A stretch of DNA of 38,377 bases, from the IMG/VR virus record IMGVR_UViG_3300047472_000153, positions 1-38,377 of that record. One strand, written 5' to 3'. Position 1 is the first letter of the stretch. Each line of letters starts with the position of its first letter. The stretch comes from a virus. The notes under the pieces are model-generated. The model did no database searches. It was not told the origin of the DNA and was given only the letters and a program-made list of their open reading frames with translations. Of the stretch, positions 31,483 through 38,290 are shown piece after piece. Both the position numbers and the translations under genes were made by a program.

Positions 31483-31794
31483 TCAGTTCAGTTTCGATGG
31501 CGGAACAGCGCCGGTTATTTCGCAACGCTCGCGGACCAGCTCATCCATACGTGCATGCAGCGTTTCCGTATCGCCGTTGATATGCGGGACAATCAACTTT
31601 CCCATCCACGTTGCCAGCTCGGATACGACCTGGCGCAATGCGTTGCGCTCGACCAGAGCCTCGTTCAAGGCCGCCTCGTATTCATCAGCGCTCGGAATTT
31701 TCGATGCGCCCAACAAGGCGGCGACTCTGGCGATGGCGCCCTGGCTTTCATCTTGGACGTTAGCCGGTACTGCGATAGGAGTGGTTTGGTTCAT
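31483..31794 (-). CDS. Hypothetical early protein, helical
   Basis: The 103-residue protein begins MNQTTPIAVPANVQDESQ and is mostly helical and acidic (EYEAALNEALVERNALRQVV). The start is the ATG at 31794 with GAGG upstream; the longer open frame upstream overlaps the preceding gene and lacks a ribosome site. It is part of the early operon. No family recognised. Confidence 0.7.
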   Translation of the reverse strand: MNQTTPIAVPANVQDESQGAIARVAALLGASKIPSADEYEAALNEALVERNALRQVVSELATWMGKLIVPHINGDTETLHARMDELVRERCEITGAVPPSKLN

Positions 31795-31807
31795 CTTGGG
31801 TCCTCGG

Positions 31808-32050
31808 TTAAACATCTCGGTGGTCGACATGGCGGAACTCATGCAGGTCGCAAACCAGGTTGGACGTGACGTTGATTGCCAAGCTCGTGCAGCGCTTGCC
31901 CATCTTTTCGATATAGTCGCCACGCATACCCATCCGTTCGGAAGCATCGTAGGTAAAGTGCTTACAGTTTTTGCAGGCAGGCACGATCTCAGGCTTGCGT
32001 GCCTTACGGATATTGACCGCTTGAGCTGCGGCTTTCAGCGCTGGCGTCAT
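31808..32050 (-). CDS. Small Cys-containing early protein
   Basis: The 80-residue protein has CKNCKHF near residue 26 and further Cys residues (RCTS, LVCDLHEFRH), which together could bind one zinc ion. A basic N-terminus (ALKAAAQAVNIRKARKPE) would suit nucleic-acid binding. Its ATG overlaps the stop of the upstream gene (ATGA). No family recognised with confidence. Confidence 0.72.
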   Translation of the reverse strand: MTPALKAAAQAVNIRKARKPEIVPACKNCKHFTYDASERMGMRGDYIEKMGKRCTSLAINVTSNLVCDLHEFRHVDHRDV

Positions 32051-32274
32051 GATTTGATGTCTCCGCTTAGCTCTTCGATCTTTGCCAACAACCGACGCTT
32101 ACGGTTGTCGTTTTCGGTCGTCTGCCGGTTAAATTCGATTGCGGCATGCATACGGCAGTCGGAGGCATACAGCATGTTGACCAGGCTGCTGCGCTGCCGG
32201 TTTTCCACTGTCTTCACCTGATGCGCCAGCAAGGCGAGGCGCACGGCGATCATGAATTTTTTCAAGCGTGTCAT
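32047..32274 (-). CDS. Small helical early protein
   Basis: The 75-residue protein begins MTRLKKFMIAVRLALLAHQV and is basic and helical throughout. The ATG at 32274 overlaps the stop of the upstream gene by four bases and the stop overlaps the next start in the same way. Longer upstream frames lack signals. Function unknown. Confidence 0.68.
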   Translation of the reverse strand: MTRLKKFMIAVRLALLAHQVKTVENRQRSSLVNMLYASDCRMHAAIEFNRQTTENDNRKRRLLAKIEELSGDIKS

Positions 32275-32597
32275 TGCAGTTTCTCCTTCACTGGTTTGTG
32301 TGGGCATGTCTGGCAGGTGGTCCATTGCGCGTTCCGGGCGCTTCCGCCGAAAGGCTCTGGTGTCAGAGCCTTGCGGTGGCAAACGTCAGGTGTCACTTCG
32401 GTTCCGGTGTGCGGGCATGCACGGCGGTCGTAGTGTTTTTTGATCGCGTCCTCGATGCTGTCAACGCCGTCGAGATCGTCATTCAGGTAGCGCGAGAGGT
32501 ATGGCCGCGATATCCCTATTGCTGCCGCTGCTGCGGCGATACTGCCGGCGTTGCCGACCGCTGCCTGAGCAAGTGCTACTACGCGGGAGTCACGCAT
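32271..32597 (-). CDS. Helix-turn-helix protein with C-terminal Cys cluster
   Basis: The 108-residue protein has a likely helix-turn-helix at about residues 16-40 (GSIAAAAAAIGISRPYLSRY) and a C-terminal set CPHTG...CH...CQTCPHKP that could bind zinc. AGGAG lies six bases before the ATG at 32597, which decides this start over an ATG at 32654. It is probably a small DNA-binding regulator of the early region. It overlaps the upstream gene by eight bases. Confidence 0.75.
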   Translation of the reverse strand: MRDSRVVALAQAAVGNAGSIAAAAAAIGISRPYLSRYLNDDLDGVDSIEDAIKKHYDRRACPHTGTEVTPDVCHRKALTPEPFGGSARNAQWTTCQTCPHKPVKEKLQ

Positions 32598-32979
32598 CTT
32601 TTTCTCCTTTCTTGATCGGATACGACTTTTTGTTATTTGGGTCGTAAATCTCATTGAAATCCTGGCGCCACAGCGGCGCTAACCGACCGTTATCGATTTC
32701 TAGGTCGTAACGGAAATAGCTATGGCCTTTATTCAAACCGTCGTTTTCACGTTTGGTCCGTACGCTGAGCAGGCCTGCGTAGACCAGGGCGCGCAGATAT
32801 TTAATGAGCGTGTGACGCATGCTCGGCTGGTCCGCCGTTGCCAAGACGTCGAGCAACTCATTCAATGTGACCGACTTGCGTTTGCGGATCACCCACCATG
32901 CGCGCTGACGAATGCCACCGGCTTGTGCGCGCGGCTGGCGTTGCTTCTTCGGTTGTTTAGTCGCTCCTGCCTCGATCAT
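32590..32979 (-). CDS. Winged-helix-like early protein after the B ATPase
   Basis: The 129-residue protein has a basic N-terminus (ATKQPKKQRQPRAQAGGIRQ) and a probable winged helix, VTLNELLDVLATADQPSMRH then LIKYLRALVYAGLLSV. It is coupled to the ATPase by an ATGA overlap and has AAGGAG nine bases upstream of the ATG at 32979. Its close link with the transposition genes suggests a role in replication or early regulation. This is inference. Confidence 0.75.
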   Translation of the reverse strand: MIEAGATKQPKKQRQPRAQAGGIRQRAWWVIRKRKSVTLNELLDVLATADQPSMRHTLIKYLRALVYAGLLSVRTKRENDGLNKGHSYFRYDLEIDNGRLAPLWRQDFNEIYDPNNKKSYPIKKGEKDA

Positions 32980-33710
32980 TGGCGGCGCTCCTTCTTCAGC
33001 GCCTTCATCGCGTCTTCGCACAAGCTGATGCCCTTCACATCTGGTCCGCTCAGGTCTGTCTTACCGAGCTTGCCGGCGATCAGTTCCAGCGTGCGGCCTG
33101 CGTTGGCCATCAGGCGATATCGGCCACGCGATGCCTCGAAAACCTGTTTTACGATGGCCCCGTCCACCTTCACTTCACACAGGTCGTTCAAGTAAGTTGC
33201 GCAGTCTTCCAGGCTGGCGGGTAATAACACCGGTGCGTCCGAAATGCGCGTGGCAATGTGGGCGAGGCGGTCCTCAGCAAACCGGAAGCGCTCGCTGGTG
33301 TGACAGACCAGAACCAGGATCACCTTGGCCGCCTCGGCGATACGGCGCAGGTACTCGATGCACTCGGCCTTATTGGCCAGGCCGTGCTGAGCCTCGTCCA
33401 AAATGATCGGCTGGCCGCTTCGGGTGAAGTGCGCGACCATCGCCTTGTACTCCGCGAACTTGGCGCCTTTTGGCACGCCGGTCTGGTCGGCCAGGTAGTC
33501 CCGGACAAAAGACAACGTCATGCCGGGCATGCCTTCCAGGTAAATCGCATCGGCGTGGGCCGCCCAATGATCTACCGTGGTGCTCTTGCCTGTTCCGGGC
33601 GCGCCGGTAAGCAGGCAGATGCAGGCTTCCGGGCTTCCGCGATTTTCGACGGCGGCGATGCCGGCCATAAAGCGTTGGTGGTTACTGGTTTTGACGTATT
33701 GGCGTTTCAT
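32976..33710 (-). CDS. AAA+ ATPase, target selection protein (MuB/TniB-like)
   Basis: The 244-residue protein has Walker A GAPGTGKST (residues 36-44) and Walker B PIILDEAQH (101-109), followed by a LVCHTSERFRF sensor region. MuB-like ATPases bind DNA cooperatively, choose the target and activate the transposase; they also prevent insertion near themselves. The start is the ATG at 33710 with AGGAT upstream. It follows the transposase after a 73-base gap that contains a strong hairpin. Confidence 0.93.
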   Translation of the reverse strand: MKRQYVKTSNHQRFMAGIAAVENRGSPEACICLLTGAPGTGKSTTVDHWAAHADAIYLEGMPGMTLSFVRDYLADQTGVPKGAKFAEYKAMVAHFTRSGQPIILDEAQHGLANKAECIEYLRRIAEAAKVILVLVCHTSERFRFAEDRLAHIATRISDAPVLLPASLEDCATYLNDLCEVKVDGAIVKQVFEASRGRYRLMANAGRTLELIAGKLGKTDLSGPDVKGISLCEDAMKALKKERRQ

Positions 33711-33765
33711 GTATCATCCTTCTGGTGGTAAAAATCGGGTTTTGAAAATTTGATTTGGTATTCCC

Positions 33766-33803
33766 GCCGCCGCGTAGCTGTAACTACGCGGCGGCACTTT
33801 TTT
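33766..33803 (+). terminator. 12-bp hairpin between transposase and ATPase genes; plus-strand terminator
   Basis: GCCGCCGCGTAG and CTACGCGGCGGC form a perfect 12-bp stem with a 6-base loop. On the plus strand it is followed by six T, the form of an intrinsic terminator. On the minus strand it spans the stop of the transposase gene but has no U-run, so it may act there as an mRNA-stabilising or translation-modulating hairpin. Confidence 0.65.
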
Positions 33804-35868
33804 GTGCATCGTCATCCGATGCGTCACCGTAGAGCCAGGCGTTCAGCTCTTCGCGGCTTTTCATCTCAGGTGCCGCCTCAGTAGTTGGCAGAAAATCGGT
33901 CATCTTCAGCAGCTTCTCTTCCACCGGCTTGGCGTCCACATCGACGAAGTCGGCGACAGACAACTGGCGCGGCTCGTCGCGCAGCTCGCCTTCGTTTTCG
34001 ATGACAAGGCCAGGCACCTTGGCCCGCACGGATTCCACCTTCTTGTCGAGGCGTGCGATCTGCTGTAGCGCTCGTTTTTCGAGGGCGGCGTCAACTGCTG
34101 TCTGACCGCGCATTTCCGACTCGGGTGCCGGAATCGCCTCGCAAATTATTTCGCCCGAGTGCTTCTTGATCCAGACTCGCGAGTGGTCGTTTTCATCGAA
34201 GGCGACGATGACCATCTTGCCCTCCCACTCAGCGAGCGCCGGGTCATAGAAGCGCATGCCGCCGTATGGCCGGACGGTTTGCCGCGAGACCTTTTTCTCC
34301 ACGTGCTGCCAGAACATGTCGACTAAGTGATATTCGTCGAGCATCACCGGTTCCCAGCCGGCTGCCCGATGTGCCGCAATGGCCTCATTAGGCGACTGGC
34401 GGCGCATGCGCCCAGTTTCGCTATCGCGAATTTTCTCCAAACTACTGTGCGGGTTGCTGTTGAACTTTTGGCGCTTATCTTCTAGCCACGCGACTGCCTC
34501 GGCGTAACTGTCAAATACCTTGCCCTTGCCCATGCGTTGGGCCTCAAGCCGCAGTCGCGCGCGCTCGCCGCTTTCACCCTTCGCAGTCGCAGCGACCATC
34601 TTGGCAGTCAGCTTTTTGACGCGCTTCAGTGTCAGCGCATCCATATCTTTAGCCTGGTATGTCGCCAGCTCGCGACTGCAGCGGTCCAAATAGGTGTTGA
34701 AGTTCTCAGCGATGCCGTTCGCCTGCGAGTTGCCTACCTTGACCGGGTGGACAATAGTGAAGCCGGCCCGGTCCGCCAACGACGTGGCCGGGTTGGTCTT
34801 GAGGCGTTCGCTTTTCTTGACGATGGCGGTGCTGTCGGTTTGGACAATGGCCGGCACGCCACCGCAACGGATGATGTTTTCAAAGCACTTTGCGATGACC
34901 TCGAAGTTTTCAGTCAGGCCAATACTGAATGGCGGCACGTAACGGGTAGCGACGTCGTGGGCATGCCATACCTCGTAGGTTACGAATTCGCCGCTTACCG
35001 GGTGCGGCGCGGTAAAGTGCGTGTTCCATCCGTCAGCGTGAATTTCGTCCCATGGCTGCATGCCTGAGGTCGACCGTTTGGTGTAGACCACGTGAGGACT
35101 GAGCGCTGATCCGGTGTGACGGCCCTTGAGCTGATCCAGAGCGCTGAACTTCTCGGCGAAAAAATAGCCCACAGCACGCTTGGTCGGTGGAGTATCGCCC
35201 CAGGCGGGGTTCCACTGGCGGGCTATCTCCTCGGCGATCCAAACCAGCAGCGACCCCTGCGGACGTTGCTTAAGTTCTACCGCAAGGCTGTGCCATGGCT
35301 TGATCGTCATATCGGGCTGCACCTTCTTCGGCGCTGCACGGCCGCGTTGGCTCTTCGCCGATAGCCAGTTGTAATAGGTCTTTGGAGTCAGGCGATTTGC
35401 CGCCCTAGGCTTGTCCCATGCATGTTCGTACGCCCACAGCAATGGGCCAGTCAGGCTCCCAGTGAATTTCTCGTCATTTAGCCATGTCAAGGCCGCTTTA
35501 ACGCCTCCTTGATAGCCCTCAGTGAACTGGAAAATTCGGTCGCGGGCAAGTTCGACGTCAAGCTGGTGGGTTGTCATATCTTCTGAGAACGATGCGACAT
35601 CACCGTTATCAGCTACAGCGCGGGACTTTGACACTCCCGGCGTAATCTCTGGTGATTGCATTTCACTGACGTGTAATGCATTTACGATTTCCTTAGGCAA
35701 CGCGGCCAACGGATATAGGCGTCTCTTTCCGCCGATACCAGGCACTTCGTCGAATATCCAGCATTCCCTCGTCGCACGACGCTCTACGCCGCGCTTACTA
35801 ATTCCGAGCGCGGCAGCGATCTCGATGAGCGCCCGCTTTTCGGTCGCCAGTTGAGGCATGTGGCTCAT
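33784..35868 (-). CDS. DDE transposase (MuA-like, rve integrase core)
   Basis: The 694-residue protein has an N-terminal DNA-binding domain (IEIAAALGISKRGVERRATR, residues 15-34, MuA-like helix-turn-helix), then the catalytic core with Asp279 (EIHADGWN), Asp345 (VQTDSTA) and Glu388 (SQANGIAENF), and a C-terminal domain of the Mu transposase type with acidic end residues that may contact the ATPase. It cuts the phage ends and joins them to target DNA. The start is the ATG at 35868, overlapping the upstream stop (ATGA). Expected binding sites are the repeated motifs at both termini. Confidence 0.95.
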   Translation of the reverse strand: MSHMPQLATEKRALIEIAAALGISKRGVERRATRECWIFDEVPGIGGKRRLYPLAALPKEIVNALHVSEMQSPEITPGVSKSRAVADNGDVASFSEDMTTHQLDVELARDRIFQFTEGYQGGVKAALTWLNDEKFTGSLTGPLLWAYEHAWDKPRAANRLTPKTYYNWLSAKSQRGRAAPKKVQPDMTIKPWHSLAVELKQRPQGSLLVWIAEEIARQWNPAWGDTPPTKRAVGYFFAEKFSALDQLKGRHTGSALSPHVVYTKRSTSGMQPWDEIHADGWNTHFTAPHPVSGEFVTYEVWHAHDVATRYVPPFSIGLTENFEVIAKCFENIIRCGGVPAIVQTDSTAIVKKSERLKTNPATSLADRAGFTIVHPVKVGNSQANGIAENFNTYLDRCSRELATYQAKDMDALTLKRVKKLTAKMVAATAKGESGERARLRLEAQRMGKGKVFDSYAEAVAWLEDKRQKFNSNPHSSLEKIRDSETGRMRRQSPNEAIAAHRAAGWEPVMLDEYHLVDMFWQHVEKKVSRQTVRPYGGMRFYDPALAEWEGKMVIVAFDENDHSRVWIKKHSGEIICEAIPAPESEMRGQTAVDAALEKRALQQIARLDKKVESVRAKVPGLVIENEGELRDEPRQLSVADFVDVDAKPVEEKLLKMTDFLPTTEAAPEMKSREELNAWLYGDASDDDAQKSAAA

Positions 35869-36356
35869 TGCGCACCTACCTCGCCGAACATTGGCAGATC
35901 GGGCTGGGAATGGCGCTCGACATTTGCTCGGTGCCAACCGATCTCGCCCATCAGACCCGTTAAGGCACACGATGCCTGGCTGCTTTCAACCGAACTCTGC
36001 TGAAAACCAATGAGCAGGCTTATCGCATCGGAAAAACTCCTCTGCAATTCCATAATGTCAGTTTGCGTGAGCTTGCGGCCGGTCGGCATTTCGACGGCTA
36101 ACAAGTGCGCTTGAGCGCACATATATTCGGTGACATACGTCACACCACAGGCATTCTCGAACGGGCCGATCATATTCATAGGCATCCGGTCCTCACTGAG
36201 CCATTTGTACAGCGTGTCCAGCTTTACACCGATCAGATCCGCAACGCGCTTTGACCCACGGTTGTGGCGCTTTACCGAATGGTCCAGGCACATCTGCGTG
36301 GCCTCGCCAAAGCTGTGCGCGAGCCGCTTACCATGTTTTCTATTTAATAAGTTCAT
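35865..36356 (-). CDS. Helix-turn-helix early regulator-like protein
   Basis: The 163-residue protein has a probable helix-turn-helix, SKRVADLIGVKLDTLYKWLS near residues 35-54, and a helical C-terminus. It is coupled to the transposase by an ATGA overlap and is the first gene of that run. AAGGG lies before the ATG at 36356; a TTG at 36422 would give a longer protein but has no ribosome site. It may regulate early expression; family not recognised. Confidence 0.75.
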   Translation of the reverse strand: MNLLNRKHGKRLAHSFGEATQMCLDHSVKRHNRGSKRVADLIGVKLDTLYKWLSEDRMPMNMIGPFENACGVTYVTEYMCAQAHLLAVEMPTGRKLTQTDIMELQRSFSDAISLLIGFQQSSVESSQASCALTGLMGEIGWHRANVERHSQPDLPMFGEVGAQ

Positions 36357-36396
36357 TTGGATATCCCTTAAACCACCGCTTCCGATTTTGTCGTTG

Positions 36397-36416
36397 GTGT
36401 TTTTCACAACAAACAC
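36397..36416. promoter_or_regulatory. Dyad between divergent early genes
   Basis: GTGTTT (36397-36402) and AAACAC (36411-36416) form a 6-bp inverted repeat with an 8-base centre, lying in the 106-base gap between the leftward gene starting at 36356 and the rightward gene starting at 36463. It could be an operator for either. No clear sigma70 promoter was found in the gap. Confidence 0.35.
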
Positions 36417-36462
36417 TGACAATAGCTGCTTCCGTCGAAAGACCTACTTGAAGGAGTTACAT

Positions 36463-36765
36463 ATGCAAAACCGCCCGCCGCAGCATTCCGATGAGGAAAT
36501 TCCAGAAGAGGAAATCGATACGGACGCGAGGCTCTATGCGTTAGAATCGGCGTTTATCGCTATGGCATACGCCTTGGTCGAATCTGGAGCCCTTCAAGCC
36601 AATCTTCTTGTGCACCATCTTCAAAGCCAGGCGGACAAATGTGATCGAAGGGGCATTCGGGACTCGGCGCAGCATCTGGACCTGATCGCTCAGTGTTGCG
36701 TGAAAGAAGGCGTGCTAACGCGCCTGCGGCCCGCTTCTCCTGCGCGGCCTCGTGGGGACATGTGA
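36463..36765 (+). CDS. Small acidic protein on the plus strand inside the early region
   Basis: The 100-residue protein begins MQNRPPQHSDEEIPEEEIDT and continues with a helical part, LYALESAFIAMAYALVESGA. AAGGAG lies six bases before the ATG at 36463, which fixes this start over a TTG or GTG far upstream. It runs against the early operon and ends 12 bases from the 3' end of the Ner-like gene, so early transcription passes through it in antisense. Its orientation matches the repressor, suggesting a role in lysogeny. No family recognised. Confidence 0.7.
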   Translation: MQNRPPQHSDEEIPEEEIDTDARLYALESAFIAMAYALVESGALQANLLVHHLQSQADKCDRRGIRDSAQHLDLIAQCCVKEGVLTRLRPASPARPRGDM

Positions 36766-36777
36766 TTGACATGGAAC

Positions 36778-37131
36778 TCATGCTGCGGCCAGCGACTGGT
36801 GAACTGAAGCGCGCGTTTTTTTGCTTGCAGCGGCGTTCTGACGCATTTCAGCAGTGCAGGAAATGGCTCGGATTCCGCGAAGTTTTGGAGAGCCATCCTG
36901 TTCATAACGACTGGGCCATATCGAAGCAGCAGGTACGCCTAGTGCGTCTGCAATTCGCTTTTCGTTTGCCGGCATTGGGCGAACGAGGCAGGCGGACAAA
37001 CTGGAGGAACTTGTTAGGCCAGCGTCTAACGCAATGCGCGATAAAGTTGTGCCTCGCTTATGCAAAGCCGCCTTTATGTCTTCGGGGTGCCAGTCCTCTC
37101 GACTGGTTTTTTTTACGGTTGAGGTAGTCAT
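36778..37131 (-). CDS. ner: Ner-like DNA-binding regulator
   Basis: The 117-residue protein matches Mu Ner and host Nlp: REDWHPEDIKAALHKRGTTL, then LSRIALDAGLTSSSSLSACL and IADALGVPAASIWPSRYE. Ner turns down early and repressor promoters after induction. The start is the ATG at 37131; the longer frame to 37278 runs over the promoter and is not plausible. No strong ribosome site is seen. It is the first gene after the early promoter at 37165-37206, and has a C-terminal extension of about 40 residues beyond the usual Ner length. Confidence 0.9.
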   Translation of the reverse strand: MTTSTVKKTSREDWHPEDIKAALHKRGTTLSRIALDAGLTSSSSLSACLVRPMPANEKRIADALGVPAASIWPSRYEQDGSPKLRGIRAISCTAEMRQNAAASKKTRASVHQSLAAA

Positions 37132-37164
37132 GTTTTGCCAATACAAGTTGAGTTGCAAAACATA

Positions 37165-37206
37165 AGGATACTTCCCGATAGGGAAGCAAGTCAACACCCA
37201 ATTGGG
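37165..37206 (-). promoter_or_regulatory. Early promoter with palindromes in the spacer and upstream
   Basis: On the minus strand TTGACT (37194-37189) and TATCCT (37170-37165) are 18 bases apart. The spacer is filled by a perfect palindrome, CTTCCC-4-GGGAAG (37171-37186), and CCCAATTGGG (37197-37206) adjoins the -35 upstream. Both are likely operators for the Ner-like protein or the repressor. It would drive the ner and transposase run. Confidence 0.7.
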
Positions 37207-37219
37207 ATGCTTCGAACGA

Positions 37220-37351
37220 GTTCGCACTTTTTTTAATCTTTTTTTCTGGAAGATTATGGATTTTTTCAATGTTTTCAATGGGTTATGGAGAGTGCGAACA
37301 CATGAAATTTTCTGACGTCAAAGTTCGCACTTTCGTTTCTGAGGTGCGAAC
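37220..37351. promoter_or_regulatory. Four operator copies of GTGCGAAC in the control region
   Basis: The 8-base GTTCGCAC/GTGCGAAC occurs at 37220-37227, 37292-37299, 37323-37330 and 37344-37351, in alternating orientation. They lie between the early promoter and the repressor start. The last copy overlaps the ribosome site (GAGG, 37341-37344) of the repressor. This is the expected pattern of repressor operators with self-control. The 222-base gap 37132-37353 contains only regulatory sequence. Confidence 0.7.
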
Positions 37352-37353
37352 AA

Positions 37354-37785
37354 ATGATTGAAACGGTGAAAGACGAGATTGACAACGTTGGGAGCAGGCT
37401 CTTGGCCGTCCGTGCGCATCTAAAGATGACGCAGGTATCATTCGGGGAGGCGACGGGAATTCCAAAGTCAACACTACAAAAATATGAAGGGTCGCACCGT
37501 GATCCAGGCTGTGAGGCGCTTGCAGCCATTGCCCGCCTTGGCGTCAATGTCAACTGGCTGCTGACCGGCGCTGGAGAAATGTTGGCTACTGCACAGCACA
37601 AGCAGGCGACGATAAACTACGACGCGTTAATCGCGGCTATCGTCGGTATGATGCAAGCGGCTCCAAAGGGGGAGGAGCCATTGCAGACCGCCAAAAAGGC
37701 AGTCCAGTTCTATCAATACTTGCTTCAACAAGAGTTGATAACCCCAACCGGCATAGGCAAGGGAAAATTCAGCACAGCCGCTTAG
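37354..37785 (+). CDS. Prophage repressor, cI-like helix-turn-helix
   Basis: The 143-residue protein has an XRE/HTH_3 domain: SRLLAVRAHLKMTQVSFGEA, then TGIPKSTLQKYEGSHRDPG (residues 14-52), followed by NVNWLLTGAGEM, often found in phage repressors. The C-terminal half would form oligomers. It is the divergent plus-strand gene at the control end and should hold the early promoter off. The start is the ATG at 37354 with GAGG nine bases upstream. A shorter upstream ATG frame ends at once. Confidence 0.9.
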   Translation: MIETVKDEIDNVGSRLLAVRAHLKMTQVSFGEATGIPKSTLQKYEGSHRDPGCEALAAIARLGVNVNWLLTGAGEMLATAQHKQATINYDALIAAIVGMMQAAPKGEEPLQTAKKAVQFYQYLLQQELITPTGIGKGKFSTAA

Positions 37786-37824
37786 ATACATCCCCATCGT
37801 GAACGTTTTGTTTCAGAGGCTGTT

Positions 37825-37847
37825 ACATTTCGTTAGTATTGAAATGT
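37825..37847. promoter_or_regulatory. Dyad after the repressor gene
   Basis: ACATTTC (37825-37831) and GAAATGT (37841-37847) form a 7-bp inverted repeat with a 9-base centre in the 91-base gap between the repressor and the next plus-strand frame. It overlaps a weak promoter-like TTACAT-18-TATTAG. It could be an operator or a hairpin. Confidence 0.35.
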
Positions 37848-37876
37848 ATTAGAAACATTACGCAGTAGAATGCGTT

Positions 37877-38290
37877 ATGTCTTTAGAACAATATAGTTGG
37901 GTAGTTGCCATGGCGGCCATGTGGGGTGCTGGGATCGACCCGATCAATCCTCCTAACTTTACCGAAATGGAATTTATCAACGCGGTGGGGGGCACCTTCG
38001 CTAGCCCTGAAAGGTCGGCCGCAAATGATAGTGGAGATGGTGGAGACAAGTATGAAGCCTTGTTGATCTATCTCATACTCAGGGCAGAGTGTGCCAAATG
38101 GTACGTTTTTTCTGTTGTTCGAGCGTTGGTATGTGCCAAATTGCTCGGAACCCTAAAAATTCATGCGTCCCATGTTCTCCCAGGTAATCCCGGCTCTTCC
38201 CGGATCGAATGCACAATCTTTGGTTGTGCCATATCTCTTGTCCCTTCACACTTGCGTACGCTCGTTGCGTCGAGCAGACAATCGAGGTAA
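37877..38290 (+). CDS. Uncertain protein running off the phage end
   Basis: The frame of 137 residues begins MSLEQYSWVVAMAAMWGAGI, and its first 75 residues look protein-like. It then passes through the end sites at 38091-38141 and over the phage terminus at 38250 into the interrupted transposase gene. The last 13 residues would be host-derived and change with each insertion. There is no clear ribosome site. It may be a true terminal gene that ends by chance, or only an open frame. Confidence 0.35.
   Translation: MSLEQYSWVVAMAAMWGAGIDPINPPNFTEMEFINAVGGTFASPERSAANDSGDGGDKYEALLIYLILRAECAKWYVFSVVRALVCAKLLGTLKIHASHVLPGNPGSSRIECTIFGCAISLVPSHLRTLVASSRQSR
38091..38250. repeat. Phage right terminus with three inward sites
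   Basis: GTGCCAAAT occurs at 38091-38099 and 38133-38141, and the variant GTGCCATAT at 38226-38234; the end itself is CCCTTCACA. Inward from the terminus the outermost site has the same distance as at the other end. Three sites here against two at 491-523 give asymmetric ends, as in Mu and Tn7-like elements. Confidence 0.75.

Larger units (their letters stand above)
477..38250 (-). mobile_element. Mu-like transposable prophage with siphovirus-type tail genes
   Basis: The element is bounded by 5'-TGT...ACA-3' ends with matching inverted terminal sequences and a CTTG duplication. Inside are a repressor, a Ner-like regulator, a DDE transposase, an AAA+ ATPase, GemA- and Mor-like proteins, a lysis cassette, Mu-type head proteins (gp27, gp28, gp29, gp30, G, I, T, gp36, gp37 kinds) and a long-tail module with frameshifted chaperones and a 1840-residue tape measure. 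All structural genes are open and ordered as in Mu-like phages, so the prophage may be functional. That is inference from intact frames only. Confidence 0.95.

Noticed and set aside
33784-35970. Longer transposase from a GTG at 35970
   Set aside because: The extension overlaps the preceding gene; the ATG at 35868 forms a standard 4-base overlap and starts directly before the DNA-binding domain.
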